64,000 bases of DNA, taken from the NCBI GenBank assembly GCA_033063855.1, contig CP093830.1, positions 20,956,854 through 21,020,853 on the forward strand. The letters run 5' to 3'. The notes under the pieces were generated by a model. That model did not search any database. It was given only the letters and a program-made list of their open reading frames with translations, and was not told the DNA's origin. Source of the stretch: Smittia aterrima (lineage: Eukaryota; Arthropoda; Insecta; Diptera; Chironomidae). Each line of letters opens with the position of its first letter. The stretch's first letter is position 1. A program made the translations under genes and the position numbers. Positions 21,740 through 33,203 of this stretch are shown in pieces.

Positions 21740-24308
21740 ATGGCGATTGAAGGAACGGTTCACCGAGCCGGTGCGCTGAAACAAACAAACAAGTCGCACA
21801 AACATGGAAAACATCGATCGAATCGTCAGTTAGACACTGAGAACAAAGGTAAATCCTCGAATTAAGAAATCGAAATATTTTCAAAACAAAACGAATTTTG
21901 CAGGTCGAGTTTCTGTGAAAGTTTCGACCAAGAACAGCAACAGAACTATGAAGCGAGATGAGAGACGTCTTCAAGCACTTCATATCCGCAAGAACAAACG
22001 CAACGAAGTGATGGACAAGAAACGCAAACTCGGAGGAGCTTCTGGAAAGTCAGCTCCTTTCCTTACTTGCTTTGTTGCTTTGCATGAAATGATTGACATC
22101 AACTCAGCTCTTGCAATTATTGAATCAAGTGACGAAGAATTGGTTGTTGACAAGACGAATCCAGGAATCATTTACATGAAGTGAGTCGACTTAATCTTTT
22201 AAACTTTTCAACGAGTTTTACAATATTTCTTCTTAATTTAGATCACCACGATTGAAGCAAAGATTCTCCTTCATCAAAGCAACTTATGGCCCAGGCAATG
22301 AGCTAAAGAACCTTGATCATCTTAAGGTTTGTGACAACACCGTATTTCTCATCTCAGCTGCCAACGAAGAAGTTATCGACAAATGGGGAGAAAAGTTCTT
22401 GAACATGGCTTTGTTGCAAGGAGTTCCAACTCCAATCATTACCCTTATGGATCTTGAATCAGTTGCGCCAAAACGTCGCTCACAAGTCAAGTCAGACATT
22501 CAAAAACGATTCGGAAAGTTCTTCCCTGACGAGAAGTTAATGTTGTTAGACAAAACTTCTGATGGATTGAACATGCTGAGAAGAATTGGCGGACAGAAAC
22601 GAAATGAAATCTACAACAAGAATAACCGTGCACATTTGTACAGTGAAAAAGCAGAATTAACCGATGATGGAACACTGAAAGTCACTGGATATCTCCGAGG
22701 TATTCCTTTAAGCGTCAATGGACTCGTTCACGTTCCTGGTCTTGGAACTTATCAAATGTCGCAAATCGATTTAGCTATTGATCCTTTGAATACCTCAGAG
22801 GAAGGCTCAAGTGGAACACAAGTTGTCGCACGAGCTAGCCCAGCACTACAAACTTCTCTCGTGTCTGAAAATGTTCCCGACGAGATGGACGCTGAGCAGA
22901 CCTTCCCAACCGATGCTGAAATTGAACAATCAATGGATGATAATAAGAGCAAAAAGTTAATCAAAAGAATTCCGAAAGGAATGAGCGATTATCAAGCTTG
23001 TTGGATTCCAGACATTGAAGAGGTTGACGAGGACGATGAAGAAAGTGATTCTGATGATGACAACAAGAGTTTCATGTCATGTGATTCTGCTGGATCAGCT
23101 AAAATGGAAGATGACGAAATGGGTTCAGCTGAGGAAGAAGATGAAGAGGAATACGAAGATGTGACAGAGAAAGCCTCGACAACAGTGAATAACGACCAGA
23201 AATACGATGAAGAAATGGATTTGTACGAAGAACGCAAAGCACAGGAATTGTTGAAAGCTCAACGAACTGATGCAACCTTCCCCGATGAGATCGACACACC
23301 AGCAAACGTACAAGCTCGTGAGAGATTCCAGAAATATCGTGGCTTGGAATCATTCAGAACGTCGCCTTGGGATGTAAAAGAGAATCTTCCATTCGATTAT
23401 GCAAGAATCTTTCAATTCAAAGATTTCAACAGAATCAAGCGTCGAATTGTTAAAGAAGCTGCTGATTCAGATGCCGATGCTGTTCCAGGAATGTACATCA
23501 CAGTTCATCTCATCAATGTCGCTAAAGAAGCGTGGGAAAATTACAAAGCAAACAGCGGAAGCGACAACGTAATTCTCTACGGATTATTAGATCACGAAAA
23601 TAAAATGTCAGTCGTTAATGTTGTGCTCAAACGAGCAGCAGACTCGACCATCCCCATCAAATCAAAAGAGCGACTGATTATTCAGTGCGGCTATCGACGA
23701 TTCGTTGTAAATCCCGTCTTTAGTGCACACACGAATGGCAACAAACATAAGGTGAGAATTAGTTATTTGCTCTTTGTAATTGTTTACTTAAATTTTATTT
23801 TTCTGGAATTCCACAGTTCGAGCGATTCTTCCAACCAAACTCAACAGTCGTTGCATCGTTCTTCGCTCCAATTCAGTTCCCGCCAGCGCCAGTTCTCTGC
23901 TTGCGAGAGAATCCCAATGGATCAGTCTCACTCATAGGCAACGGAAATCTTTTATCGTGTACACCAGATCGTGTTGTACTGAAAAGAGTTGTGCTTAGCG
24001 GTCATCCATTCAAAATTCATCGTCGCACAGCTACTGTTCGCTTCATGTTCCACAACAACGATGACATCAATTATTTCAAACCTTGCAAGCTTCGTACAAA
24101 GTGTGGAAGAATCGGTCACATAAAGGAATCGCTGGGAACTCACGGTCACATGAAATGTGTTTTCGATGGTCAAATGAAATCGTTTGACACAGTTTTCCTC
24201 TACTTGTACAAGCGTGTCTTCCCCAAATGGACTTACGAGGAGTATCAACGTAAGGGACAAGTCATCAGTTCTATTGCTGGATCGAGTGCCGATGTAAATA
24301 TGGAATAA
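21740..24308 (+). CDS. Tsr1: Pre-rRNA-processing protein TSR1
   Basis: Exons 21740-21848, 21904-22180, 22242-23751 and 23817-24308 give 795 codons. TSR1 is a GTPase-like, GTP-independent assembly factor of pre-40S ribosomes (family knowledge). Visible: the basic N-terminus with NKSHKHGKHRS, a GTPase-fold region lacking a P-loop, SPRLKQRFSFIKATYG, an acidic segment at about 388-461 (EEVDEDDEESDSDDD), then the conserved block YRGLESFRTSPWDVKENLP and the C-terminal Bms1/Tsr1 domain with FFAPIQFPPAPVLC and KCVFDGQMKSFDTV. The third intron can be read through without a stop for a while, but splicing restores GNKHKFERFFQPN. Poly(A) signals follow at about 24388. Confidence 0.95.
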
Positions 24309-24528
24309 TTTTCTGAATTGAATCAGTTGATTGTGGTATGAATCAGATAAATCTACAACAAAAAAATGTTTTGAATTTTTTTTTTCTGAATAAAATAAAT
24401 GCAACGGAGATTTGCTAATGAGTAGTTTCCCCGCTTTTTGTTCCACAAAATATTTATTTATGACACTGATGTGAAGTCGTCCATGACAGCAATCATTTGA
24501 ATCTCTCAGTTTTTCCTCATATCGCATC

Positions 24529-24849
24529 ATGTTCGGATGTTCTGTCGCTGTCTTTGCGTTTCTATTTTATCTTTTGATTCCTGTTGAAACGATTTGTGAC
24601 TCAGATGAAGTGATGGCTGCTCAGTATCGAGAGAAGTTCTGCAATCTCTCGAAGATTACAGGTTCGTGTAAGCTCAAGTGGAAAAGATTTTATTTCAATC
24701 GTTTAACGGGAAGATGCGAGCAGTTCATTTACGAAGGTAAAACTTTTACGGCGCCAAAACGGAATTAAAACTTTTTCTTTTAAGGTTGCACATCGAACAG
24801 AAACAATTTTAAAACTGAAGCTGACTGTGTTTCCTGTTGCGTTACCTGA
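24529..24849 (+). CDS. Small secreted single-Kunitz-domain protein
   Basis: Exons 24529-24736 and 24785-24849 give 90 codons. Residues 1-22 are a signal peptide with a hydrophobic core (VAVFAFLFYLLI). Cysteines 38, 47, 63, 71, 84 and 88 have exactly the BPTI spacing (8, 15, 7, 12 and 3 residues between). TGSCKLKWKRFYFN and GCTSNRNNF are typical Kunitz motifs. The residue after the second cysteine, the P1 position, is Lys48, which suggests inhibition of a trypsin-like protease; this is inference. An extra cysteine at 87 next to Cys88 and Cys23 near the N-terminus may pair outside the core. Splicing supplies the last three core cysteines. A digestive, haemolymph or salivary role cannot be told apart here. 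Confidence 0.85.
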
Positions 24850-25930
24850 TGAAATTATCCACAAATGCCGGCGCCTATAACAAAAAATCAAAAGCTTCAT
24901 TTACAAATTGCGGAATGAAAACATGAAAAGCGTCGTTTCGTTGAGGGGGCTTCGCGAATAGTTTGAAAACAGAATACTAACGTCATTATTAGGAAGCGCC
25001 TCGTTGATTTCTGGAAACACGCCAGTCGTGAACACTTGAAGACCGGAGACAACTCAAACCACATCGTCTGAGCCTTTCAACAGGAAAATTTCCTTCGCTT
25101 TTCTCTTCAAGGTCGAATGATGTAATGATGTAACTTGATAACAGAACAACGATTTTATTCCACAATCCACAAGTATTATATGCCCCGAAATCAAAAGAAG
25201 AGACTTCAGTGTAACAGACGTGAGCTTAAAAAATTAAAATAAAAATTAGAAAGATATTTAATTTATTTAGAGAAACCTTAAATTTTGTTTCTAAGTCAAT
25301 GACCTTAAGAAAGGTCAATAACCTGTTGCAACAAATTATTTTCTTAATTTCTAATTTCAACGTAACTTAACAAGCTTAAACACTCTTCCCACGCTGAAGT
25401 CGATGACTCATCGAGTAATCGCATTTGACTATACAACAAACAACCTGCATATTCATGATAGCAAATACTAAACATCCACGATAAATCACGAAAGCATTTT
25501 CCTTTTCTTTTTTTTCTATTCCTTGTGAAGAAGCATTCCTCACATGACAATTTTTGCTCATTCTACGATTTACCATGCGATGAAGGTTTTGTTTATTTTG
25601 TGAAATTCGTGCCGTTGCTATAGAATTGCAAGTAATGTTCGCTCACTGCGTTACAATTGGGAATCAGTTCGTCAAAGGATTTCGTCGGGATTGGATTGAC
25701 GTGATGAGCTCAAAGTAATTTTAAGTTGCATAAGAATCTTTGAATTTAAGTGTCAGAACGTGAGTGAACGAAGCCGACAATCTGGGAAACTGTGTGGACA
25801 AGTCAATCGTTTCTGTCGTGCAGCAGAGGCTTAAGTGAGTGCTAACGCGTTGAAAATTTCACTTACGTGATCGATAAATGTTTTGTGTCGCTCGTTAATC
25901 ACGATTGTCTATCCGTTCAGGTTGAAATCA
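24850..25930. other. Intergenic region before the GST cluster
   Basis: No gene recognised. An AP-1-like TGACTCA lies at about 25401. The last 100 bases should include the promoter of the first GST gene. Confidence 0.5.
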
Positions 25931-26852
25931 ATGAATCTTTATTATCTGCCGCCTTCGCCACCATGTCGCTCTGTGCTTTTGCTTGGACGAATTTTGAAGC
26001 TTGACTTCTCGCTAAGAAGCGTGAACATTCAAGAACGCGAGCATTTTAAACGAGACTTTCTCGAGGCAAGTTGTCAGCTTTCGATGGAATTTGTTTTATA
26101 ATTGATTTACTTTGATTCATTAGCTGAATCCCACCCACACCATTCCCACGTTAGAGGTTGGTAACTTTTATCGTTGGCTGTTCAATTTTGGAAAGTTTCT
26201 GATCGAATTTCTTTCATTTAGTTTACTGAGAGTGGTCTCGTTTTGTGGGAAAGTAAGTGCAAGCTTGTCATCATGAATCTACAGTGAAATTAAAAACTTC
26301 AACTTTCTTCTCTCCCTAACAAGGTCGAGTAATCTTAACATATCTCGTCTCTGCATACGGCAAGAGCGAGCACGAACATTTGTATCCAAAGGAAATCACG
26401 AAACGAGCAATCGTTGATCTTTACCTATCGTTTGACCTATCGACGCTTTTCCAAAGGACCTTGGAATATTTTTTCCCAACGATTATTTTGGGGGCGCCAC
26501 TTGATGAATCAAAGAAAGCTCGACTGGCGGAAGCTTTAGGATTTTTCGAGGCGATGCTGAAGAACAAGAAATTCAGCACCAGCGATGATTTCACGATTGC
26601 TGATCTTACGTTATGCGTCACGGTATCGCAGATTGAAGCTTTTAAATTTGATTTACTTCCGTTTCCGAAAATTAGAAAGTGGTTGACGGAATGCAAGACG
26701 TGGTTAGAGCCTTTTGGCTATCAAGTGAGTTCATTGACCTTTTCATTTTATTCGTGAAATTATGTAACAAATTCCAGGAAATTAATGTCACCGGAGCTGA
26801 AACCCTTGCAGGTCTATTCGAAGCTAAACTGAAGCCATTACTTGATGCATAA
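25931..26852 (+). CDS. Divergent delta-class glutathione S-transferase (five exons)
   Basis: Exons 25931-26065, 26124-26156, 26222-26252, 26324-26724 and 26778-26852 give 224 codons. The N-terminal thioredoxin fold has MNLYYLPPSPPCRSV with the catalytic serine before PPC, LNPTHTIPTLE for the glutathione-binding cis-proline, and GLVLWES for the gamma-glutamyl contact. The C-terminal helical domain has FTIADLTLCVTVSQIEA. It is unlike its neighbours: it lacks the intron after codon 8, has extra introns elsewhere, and substitutes RVILTYLVSAYGKSEHEHLYP for the usual RAIxxYLxEKYG. The first intron needs a GC donor (GAG|GCAAGT), which keeps the frame. Family role: conjugating glutathione to electrophiles in the cytosol. 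Confidence 0.8.
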
Positions 26853-27886
26853 GCTTAGCCACGCGAGGCATCAATTATTTCCCTCACTTCGCTGTTATGA
26901 ATAAGAAATGTAAACCCGCGAAGAGATAGCAAATGTAAATAAAAGAATAAAGCGATTGCACTAACGTGAAAAAGCTTCTTGCGTGCAGAAAATTACTGAG
27001 CGACATGATGCAACGATTTCAATAATTCTGTGGGTGGGATGGGCAATTGCTTTTGTCAGTCGTCGCTGGGAATTCTCGTGTCTGTTGGTGAAACTTTAAT
27101 GTTCTTTTAACGATCCATAGTTTGCTTAGGTCGTCAAGTTCGTCTTTATCTTATCTAAAACAAAGGCATGAAACCTTATCGAGAATTCTAAGAGATTGAC
27201 ATAAAGTTTTAAAGAGAACGAGAGAAGCTTCGAGAATAAAAATTATGCGAGATCATCATGAGAGAATGATACAGTCATCGAAGACGATGAGTGGTCATTG
27301 GGGAAAAGACCAAACTGTATCATCGTCGTGCTGTTTCGTCAAACATGCAAATGAGCGATCGATGTGAGAGGAAGGGGAATGATGAGAGATTCACGGCCTA
27401 ATCCCCACCAAAGTTGAGTTGTAAACAATTAATGTGAATTCGCGATCAACTCGTGAATCATTCAAAGCATTTGCCATTTGAAAAATATTTCTCCAATCGA
27501 CTTTTTTGGATTCTTTTGTAACTTTACGACGAACCCCACTCAACCGGAATAAAACAGAAAATTGAGAAGCAGAAAAGAATTGAAAAGTTTCACTCTCGTC
27601 GTCGTTCTCTTCAGTCCGAATTTAGTTTTCAATCGAAGCAGTCGCTTTTGATATTCAGTGTTCAAAGGTAGAAACCCAAGCCGACAAATTGAATTGAATT
27701 GCTTTTGTGTTCTCCTGACGTGTTGATCGCTTTTGTTAAAAGTCTCGAGTTGTTGATTAATTAGTTCTTCGGTTCTAATTCTTGATTGGCAGTTCAGTTT
27801 GATTTTTACGGTGTTGTGAACCAGTTTAACGTTTGATTCTCTCTTCAACAGTTCAATTTTCAAGTACCCACGTAAAACGAGATAAA
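26853..27886. other. Intergenic region between the first two GST genes
   Basis: Poly(A) signals of the first gene lie at about 26937-26952. A weak inverted repeat (TGATACAGT / ACTGTATCA) lies at about 27268-27322. No other gene seen. Confidence 0.5.
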
Positions 27887-29426
27887 ATGGTTGACTTCTA
27901 CTACTTGCCAGGTAAGTTTCGAAGACGTTGGAATGCCATTCGATCTAATTCGTTTTATTTCTTTATCGTAAAGGATCTGCTCCATGCCGTGCTGTCGAAA
28001 TGACTGCTGCTGGCGTTGGCGTCGAGTTGAACCGAAAGCTTCTTAACTTGATGAACGGTGAACACTTGAAACCCGAGTTCACTGCTGTAAGTATCGATTG
28101 AACATGAAACCGGTCTCAAGCCGGCAAACATTCCTCACAATTCCGTTGATTGTCGCATTTGCAATCGCAAACATTAAAATCATTAAATCGTGAGCAAACT
28201 TCAGATAGAAAAATTCCAAGGCGTCAGATCTCGGAGAATCATTAATTCATGATTTCTCGGGTCGGCATTTGCCCTTCGTTTAGTACGTTGTACGATACTC
28301 AGCGGATGAAGCAAAAAGCGTTAAGCAATTAGACGAAACGAACAGAGAACGTTCTTTGCCAAGCTCGAACTGTGTTACACGCAAATCTACTCGGGAAATT
28401 TGCTATTTTCAACTTCTTTTACAATTCCGTCGTTTTTAAAGTTGAGAGAGAAGCATCGAGAAGAATGATTTGCGAGAGACTCGTGGACGCACTGGCATTG
28501 AAAAAACCGGCGAAATCTTCGTTTGTTTGCAAACACATGAGTAATTTAAAAATAAATTCAAGCCAACTTGGCTTCTTTCCGCATCATTCCCAGTCGACGA
28601 CTCGGCTTTTGCTCTAAAAAACGAATAAATTTTCATTTCTCTTTTTGCCGGCATTCGTCCAGCGTAACATGAAACATAAAACATAAAATGAAAGCGATCA
28701 ATAATTTCTTTGTCTGGAAATAAATAAAATATTCATGAAGTTGTCAACGCGGGCGTCAACTTTTCTATTTAGGGAACTTTCACTGGAAAACCTCGAAATT
28801 AAAATTTTCTTTGAAAATGTTTCGTTTGCTCATATCAACAAAATTAACTGACCCCAAACATTCTTTCTGCTTTCAGATCAACCCACAACATGTAATCCCA
28901 ACAATTGTTGATAACGGATTCACTTTGTGGGAATCTCGAGCCATTTGCATTTATCTCGTCGAGAAATATGGCAAAGACGATTCTCTTTACCCGAAAGACC
29001 CAAAGGCTCGCGCTGTAGTCAACCAACGCCTTTACTTCGATATGGGAACTTTGTATCAACGTTTTGCTGGTAAGACAAAAATGAACAAACGCATTCGTCA
29101 TTTTATTTAACTGTTTTCCTTTTCTATTAGACTACTACTACCCACAAATCTTCGCTAAAGCCCCAGCAGACCCAGAGAAGTTCAAGAAGATGGAAGAAGC
29201 TTTCGAGTTTTTGAACACATTCTTGGCTAGCACCAAATACGCCGCAAGTGACAATGTTACCGTCGCTGACATTTCACTCATCGCAACTGTTTCAACGTTC
29301 GAAGCAGCCAAGTTTGACTTCAGCAAATATGCCAACGTCGCTCGCTGGTACAACGATTGCAAGAAATCCGTTCCCGGAATCGCACTCAACGATGCTGGCC
29401 TCGAGGAATTCAAGAAATTCTTCTAA
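27887..29426 (+). CDS. GstD1: GSTD1-like delta-class glutathione S-transferase
   Basis: Exons 27887-27911, 27974-28086, 28877-29069 and 29131-29426 give 208 codons. It is the cluster member closest to canonical insect GstD1: it begins MVDFYYLPGSAPCRAV with catalytic serine 10, then NLMNGEHLKPEF, INPQHVIPTIVDNGF, LWESRAICIYLVEKYG, RLYFDMGTLYQRFADYYYPQIFAKAPADPEKF, and ends DAGLEEFKKFF. Unlike the other members, its coding region is cut by a second intron after codon 46 (790 bases, 28087-28876) and by a third. In mosquitoes the orthologue has alternative 3' exons; I see none here, since the next genes lie on the other strand. Expected activity: glutathione conjugation or peroxidase and DDT-type dehydrochlorination in the cytosol. 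Confidence 0.93.
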
Positions 29427-29849
29427 ATTCTTTTTGTTTTAATATTTTACTTTTTGCAAAACATTTTTATATTAAATTCTGAACATCACGAGCTTAATTC
29501 TAATAAAATATAATTGGCATCTCGCTTTTTATTTCGATCCTAGTTCAATTGTTCTTATTCTCATCAGAGATTGTTGTTCAACCTTGTCATTTTCAACCTG
29601 TTAGATCTTTTGTTCGATTGTCACCATCGCTGAATCATCAAGGTCGTTTCGAACACAATTTGTTCCATTAGCCGAATGAATAAAAATTATTCAATTTGCC
29701 GGCGAAATAAATTGTCAAGTCATCGTCGTAAATTCAATCAAATATTATCTCACGCGATAAGAAAATGACAAGTTTGGAGTTTAAAGAAAAAGAACTGGAA
29801 TCATCTAATTAAAAGAAATGATTAGAATTTGTGAATCGAATTTATTTCT
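29427..29849. other. Tail-to-tail spacer in the GST cluster
   Basis: It joins the 3' ends of the GstD1-like gene (+) and the next GST (-). A poly(A) signal AATAAA lies at about 29502. No other feature seen. Confidence 0.55.
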
Positions 29850-30538
29850 TTATAAAGTTTTCAGTAAAGCTTTTAATTGCTCAACTCCTTCTTCGTTTGC
29901 TTCACGTCCTGGCGCGGTCTCCTTCATCAAAGCTAACCATTTAGCGACTCTCGGATAAGGCGAGAAATCAAAGGAAACTGCTTCGAATGTTGTGAGAGTA
30001 GCGAATATAGCAAGATCGGCAATAGAGAGCACAGGAGTTCCAGCAACGAACCCGGTTGGCTCAAGGAACTTGTTCAAAAGCGCAACAGCTTCCTCGCCTT
30101 TTTTCAAAGACTCGGGATCTTGAGTTTTTCCATAGAAAGATGCGAAGTAGTAATCGGTGAAATGCTTAGCGAGTGTTCCCATGTCGAAGTACAAACGTTG
30201 GTTGATGACAGCTCGAGTCTTCGGATCCTTCGGGAAGAGCAAGTCGTCCTTGGCGTATTTTTCGGCGAGATAAGCGCAAATAGCTCTCGATTCCCAGATT
30301 GAGAATCCGTTGTCGACTAAAGTTGGGATCGTATGTTGTGGGTTCAATTTAATGAACTCTGGTGACAACTGTTCTTGTTTCATCGTATTCACAAGTTTAA
30401 GATTTAATTTGATCTTAAGAGCAGCTGCGACCATTAAAACGCTTCTGCAAGGCGCTGATGCTGTGGAGAATTGAAAGGTTAATCATGTGGGACAACATAG
30501 AATAATTAAAGTTTACCTGGAAGAAAATAAAAATCCAT
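29850..30538 (-). CDS. Delta-class glutathione S-transferase, minus-strand member 1
   Basis: Exons 30538-30517 and 30460-29850 give 210 codons. Exon 1 holds only 22 coding bases (MDFYFLP plus one base), a phase-1 intron position shared by most of the cluster. The catalytic serine is in ASAPCRSV, and PQHTIPTLVDNGF and IWESRAI are intact. The phrase KLVNTMKQEQL occurs otherwise only in the gene at 41186-41876, 11 kb away on the other strand, making that gene its closest relative in the window. TLAKHFTDYYFASFYGK replaces the usual TLYxxF start of the helical domain. Confidence 0.9.
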
Positions 30539-30885
30539 TGCAAAGTTTCGTTATTTTTTCGAAAGATAAAATTTTATTGCGCTAGACAAACGAACTGATC
30601 GCTTTAAAAACTGAAGATGAACTGGCACAAACTTCTCACTAAACTCTTTTTTATTTTATTTTCGTTGTCGTGTATTGAGTAAGTTTGTGTGATCATTTAA
30701 AATATATCGTCGTCATCATTATAATTCATTTCACTTAGTGACTGTTACGAAAATCATTGAAAAGCCAAAAATATTTTTAATCAAAAGAAGTTGATAACAA
30801 AGTGACCATTTATGGAAACTTGCAAGTTGCGAAGATAACAAAACATTTTCGTTTAAGGAAATAAATTTATTTTCACTTTGGCGAG
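30539..30885. other. Spacer between minus-strand GST members 1 and 2
   Basis: Presumed promoter of member 1 and 3'UTR of member 2. No gene or repeat recognised. Confidence 0.55.
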
Positions 30886-31566
30886 TTATAAAAATGCTTT
30901 CAATTGATCAGCTCCTTCCTGGTTTAGTTCACGTCCTGGCGCGGTCTCCTTCATCAAAGCGAACCACTTAGCAACGTTTGGATAAGGCGTGAAATCAAAT
31001 GAAGCTGCCTCGAAAGTGCTGATAGAAGCAAACACGATTAGATCAGCCACAGAGAGCTGTTGAGTCCCAGCAACGAATTTAGATGAGTCCAGGAAGGTGT
31101 TCAAGTACTCGACAGAGTCATGAACTTTCTTCAACGATTCCGGCGTTTTTGTTGTTCCGTAGAACGCAGCGAAATAGTGTTCACCAAAATTCTTGTACAA
31201 AGTTGAAAGGTCGAAGAAAATACGTTGATTAATAACAGCGCGAGTCTTTGGATCTTTCGGGTAAAGCGAATCATTTTTAGCGTATTTATCGATGAGATAC
31301 AAACAAATCGCTCTCGATTCCCAGATCGCGAAGCCGTCATCAACAAGAGTTGGAACAGTGTGCTGTGGATTCAGTTTTAAGTACTCAGGAGTTAATTGTT
31401 CCTTTTTTGCCATGTCGACAGTCTTCAGATTCAGTTTGATATCAAGGGCAGCTGCAGTCATCAAAACGCTTCTGCATGGCGGCGATGCTGTAAAAAAATT
31501 ATTTAATCTTTAATTAAGACTCAACATAAAATATTTAAACTTACCTAGAACATAATACAAATCCAT
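30886..31566 (-). CDS. Delta-class glutathione S-transferase, minus-strand member 2
   Basis: Exons 31566-31545 and 31487-30886 give 207 codons. It begins MDLYYVLASPPCRSVLMTAAAL, keeps the catalytic serine, PQHTVPTLVDDGF and AIWESRAICLYLIDKY, and ends DQLKAFL. It is most similar to the next minus-strand gene, with TVDMAKKEQLTP against EVDMAKQEHLTP and DDGFAIWES in both. The two also share a promoter motif (see findings). The likely role is conjugation of xenobiotic or lipid-peroxide electrophiles. Confidence 0.9.
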
Positions 31567-32051
31567 TGCGAGACTTTTTTTTATTTGTGTTTTAAAATGC
31601 AAACGATCCGATCAAATCGAATGAAGAAACTCAACTGACTCAGAATTCTCATTTTGCCGGTTTTATTTCCATTTATGACTCGACACACGTAAAGTTAGCT
31701 AGACAAGCCGTAAAAACAAATAAACATTTCTTATCAATTAAAAAAACTTGCAAAAGATTGCGAAGAAAAATTGATAACGAGAAAGCAAATAATAATTTCG
31801 CTGGAAAGTTCTGTGAACTTCGGCGTTTTCGTTTGATAACTTTCGGATTTAAACAAATGATGAGCTTAGCTTAACGCACACAACAGTCAGAATCTGCGAT
31901 GACAGTCAAAATGTTTAGAGGTCAAAATCATTAAAACACATCAAGGCCGTTCCACACTTGTTTCCATTCTCGCTAATGATTCGCAACCGCCGCTTCGTTT
32001 AGAAAAGAAAAAAAATCTGTTTTATGAATTAAATTTATTTTCATAAAGTTT
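31567..32051. other. Spacer between minus-strand GST members 2 and 3
   Basis: About 60-90 bases upstream of the member 2 ATG lies AACTGACTCAGAA followed by TTGCCGGTTTT, a pair repeated upstream of member 3. No gene seen. Confidence 0.55.
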
Positions 32052-32740
32052 TCACTTCAGTGCGACATAAAATGCTTTCAATTGGTCAACTCCTTCCTGG
32101 TTTACTTCTCGTCCTGGAGCTGTTTCCTTCATTAGAGAGTACCACTTGGCAACGTTTGGATAAGGCGTGAAGTCGAATGAAACTGCCTCGAAAGTGCTGA
32201 CTGAAGCAAACAAAACGAGATCAGCTACAGAGAGCTTCGATGTTCCAGCAACGAATTTATTTGAGTCAAGGAAAGTGTTAAGAAGTCCAACAGCTTCCTC
32301 AGCTTTTTTCAAGATTTCTGGGTCTCGAGTTTTTCCATAGTACGGAGCGAAAAAGTATTCGCAACAATATTTGTAGAGAGTCGAAAGATCAAAGAACAAA
32401 CGTTGATTAATCACAGCGCGAGTCTTTGGATCTTTCGGATAAAGAGAATCGTTCTTGTCGTACTTTTCGATGAGATACAAACAAATCGCTCTCGATTCCC
32501 AGATCGCGAATCCATCATCGACAAGAGTTGGAACAGTGTGCTGTGGATTCAGCTTCAAGAAATCAGGAGTTAGATGTTCTTGTTTCGCCATATCGACTTC
32601 TTTCAGATTCAATTTGACATCAACAGCAGCTGCGGTCAACAAGACGCTTCTGCAAGGCGGCGATCCTATCAAGAAATTATCTTAATAAAAATCTTCATCA
32701 TAAAGTATCCAAACTTACCCAGAACGTAATACAAATCCAT
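32052..32740 (-). CDS. Delta-class glutathione S-transferase, minus-strand member 3
   Basis: Exons 32740-32719 and 32665-32052 give 211 codons. N-terminus MDLYYVLGSPPCRSVLLTAAAV with the catalytic serine; PQHTVPTLVDDGF; AIWESRAICLYLIEKYDKNDSLYP; C-terminal domain LSVADLVLFASVSTFEAVSFDFTPYPNVAKW. An unusual CC pair occurs in TLYKYCCEYFFAPYYGK. The C-terminus runs four residues past member 2 (YVALK). Confidence 0.9.
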
Positions 32741-33203
32741 TGCAATATTTCTGAATTGTTTTAGCATGAAAAGAGTCAAATGATAAGAACCGTTTGTGTC
32801 AACAGAAAAAGTTTAACTGACTCAGAACTCTCCGTTTGCCGGTTTCTTATTTCCCTTATAAGTCGAGGTACTCGAATAAATTTATTTAGACATTCATAAG
32901 ATTACGTTTGGAAATTTATTTCATTCTCTGATAACGATAAAAGTGAATAAGTTTTTGTCTATTTGAGTTTGACAACTTTCTGATTTAAATAAATAAACAC
33001 AGATGGGCTCAGCTGAACTCACACAATCAGAATCCAAAATAAAACTGAAATATTTTGAAGGCCACACATCTTTTCACTCTCGCTGATGATTCCTAAACAT
33101 CGCTGCGAGTGAGAATATGCTGAGTCATTCAAGAAGTGTGCGTGAGGTTGTGAACACTGAAATTTAGAGAAAAATAGTTTTCTTCATTAAAAAATCGATT
33201 AGA
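32741..33203. other. Divergent promoter region between GST blocks
   Basis: It separates minus-strand member 3 from the plus-strand block, so it should hold two promoters. TGACTCAGAA and TTGCCGGTTT lie at about 32817-32845, as upstream of member 2. No gene seen. Confidence 0.6.

Noticed and set aside
23952..24530. 192-codon open frame opposite Tsr1 exon 4
   Set aside because: It is an antisense shadow of a clear coding exon and has no domain of its own.
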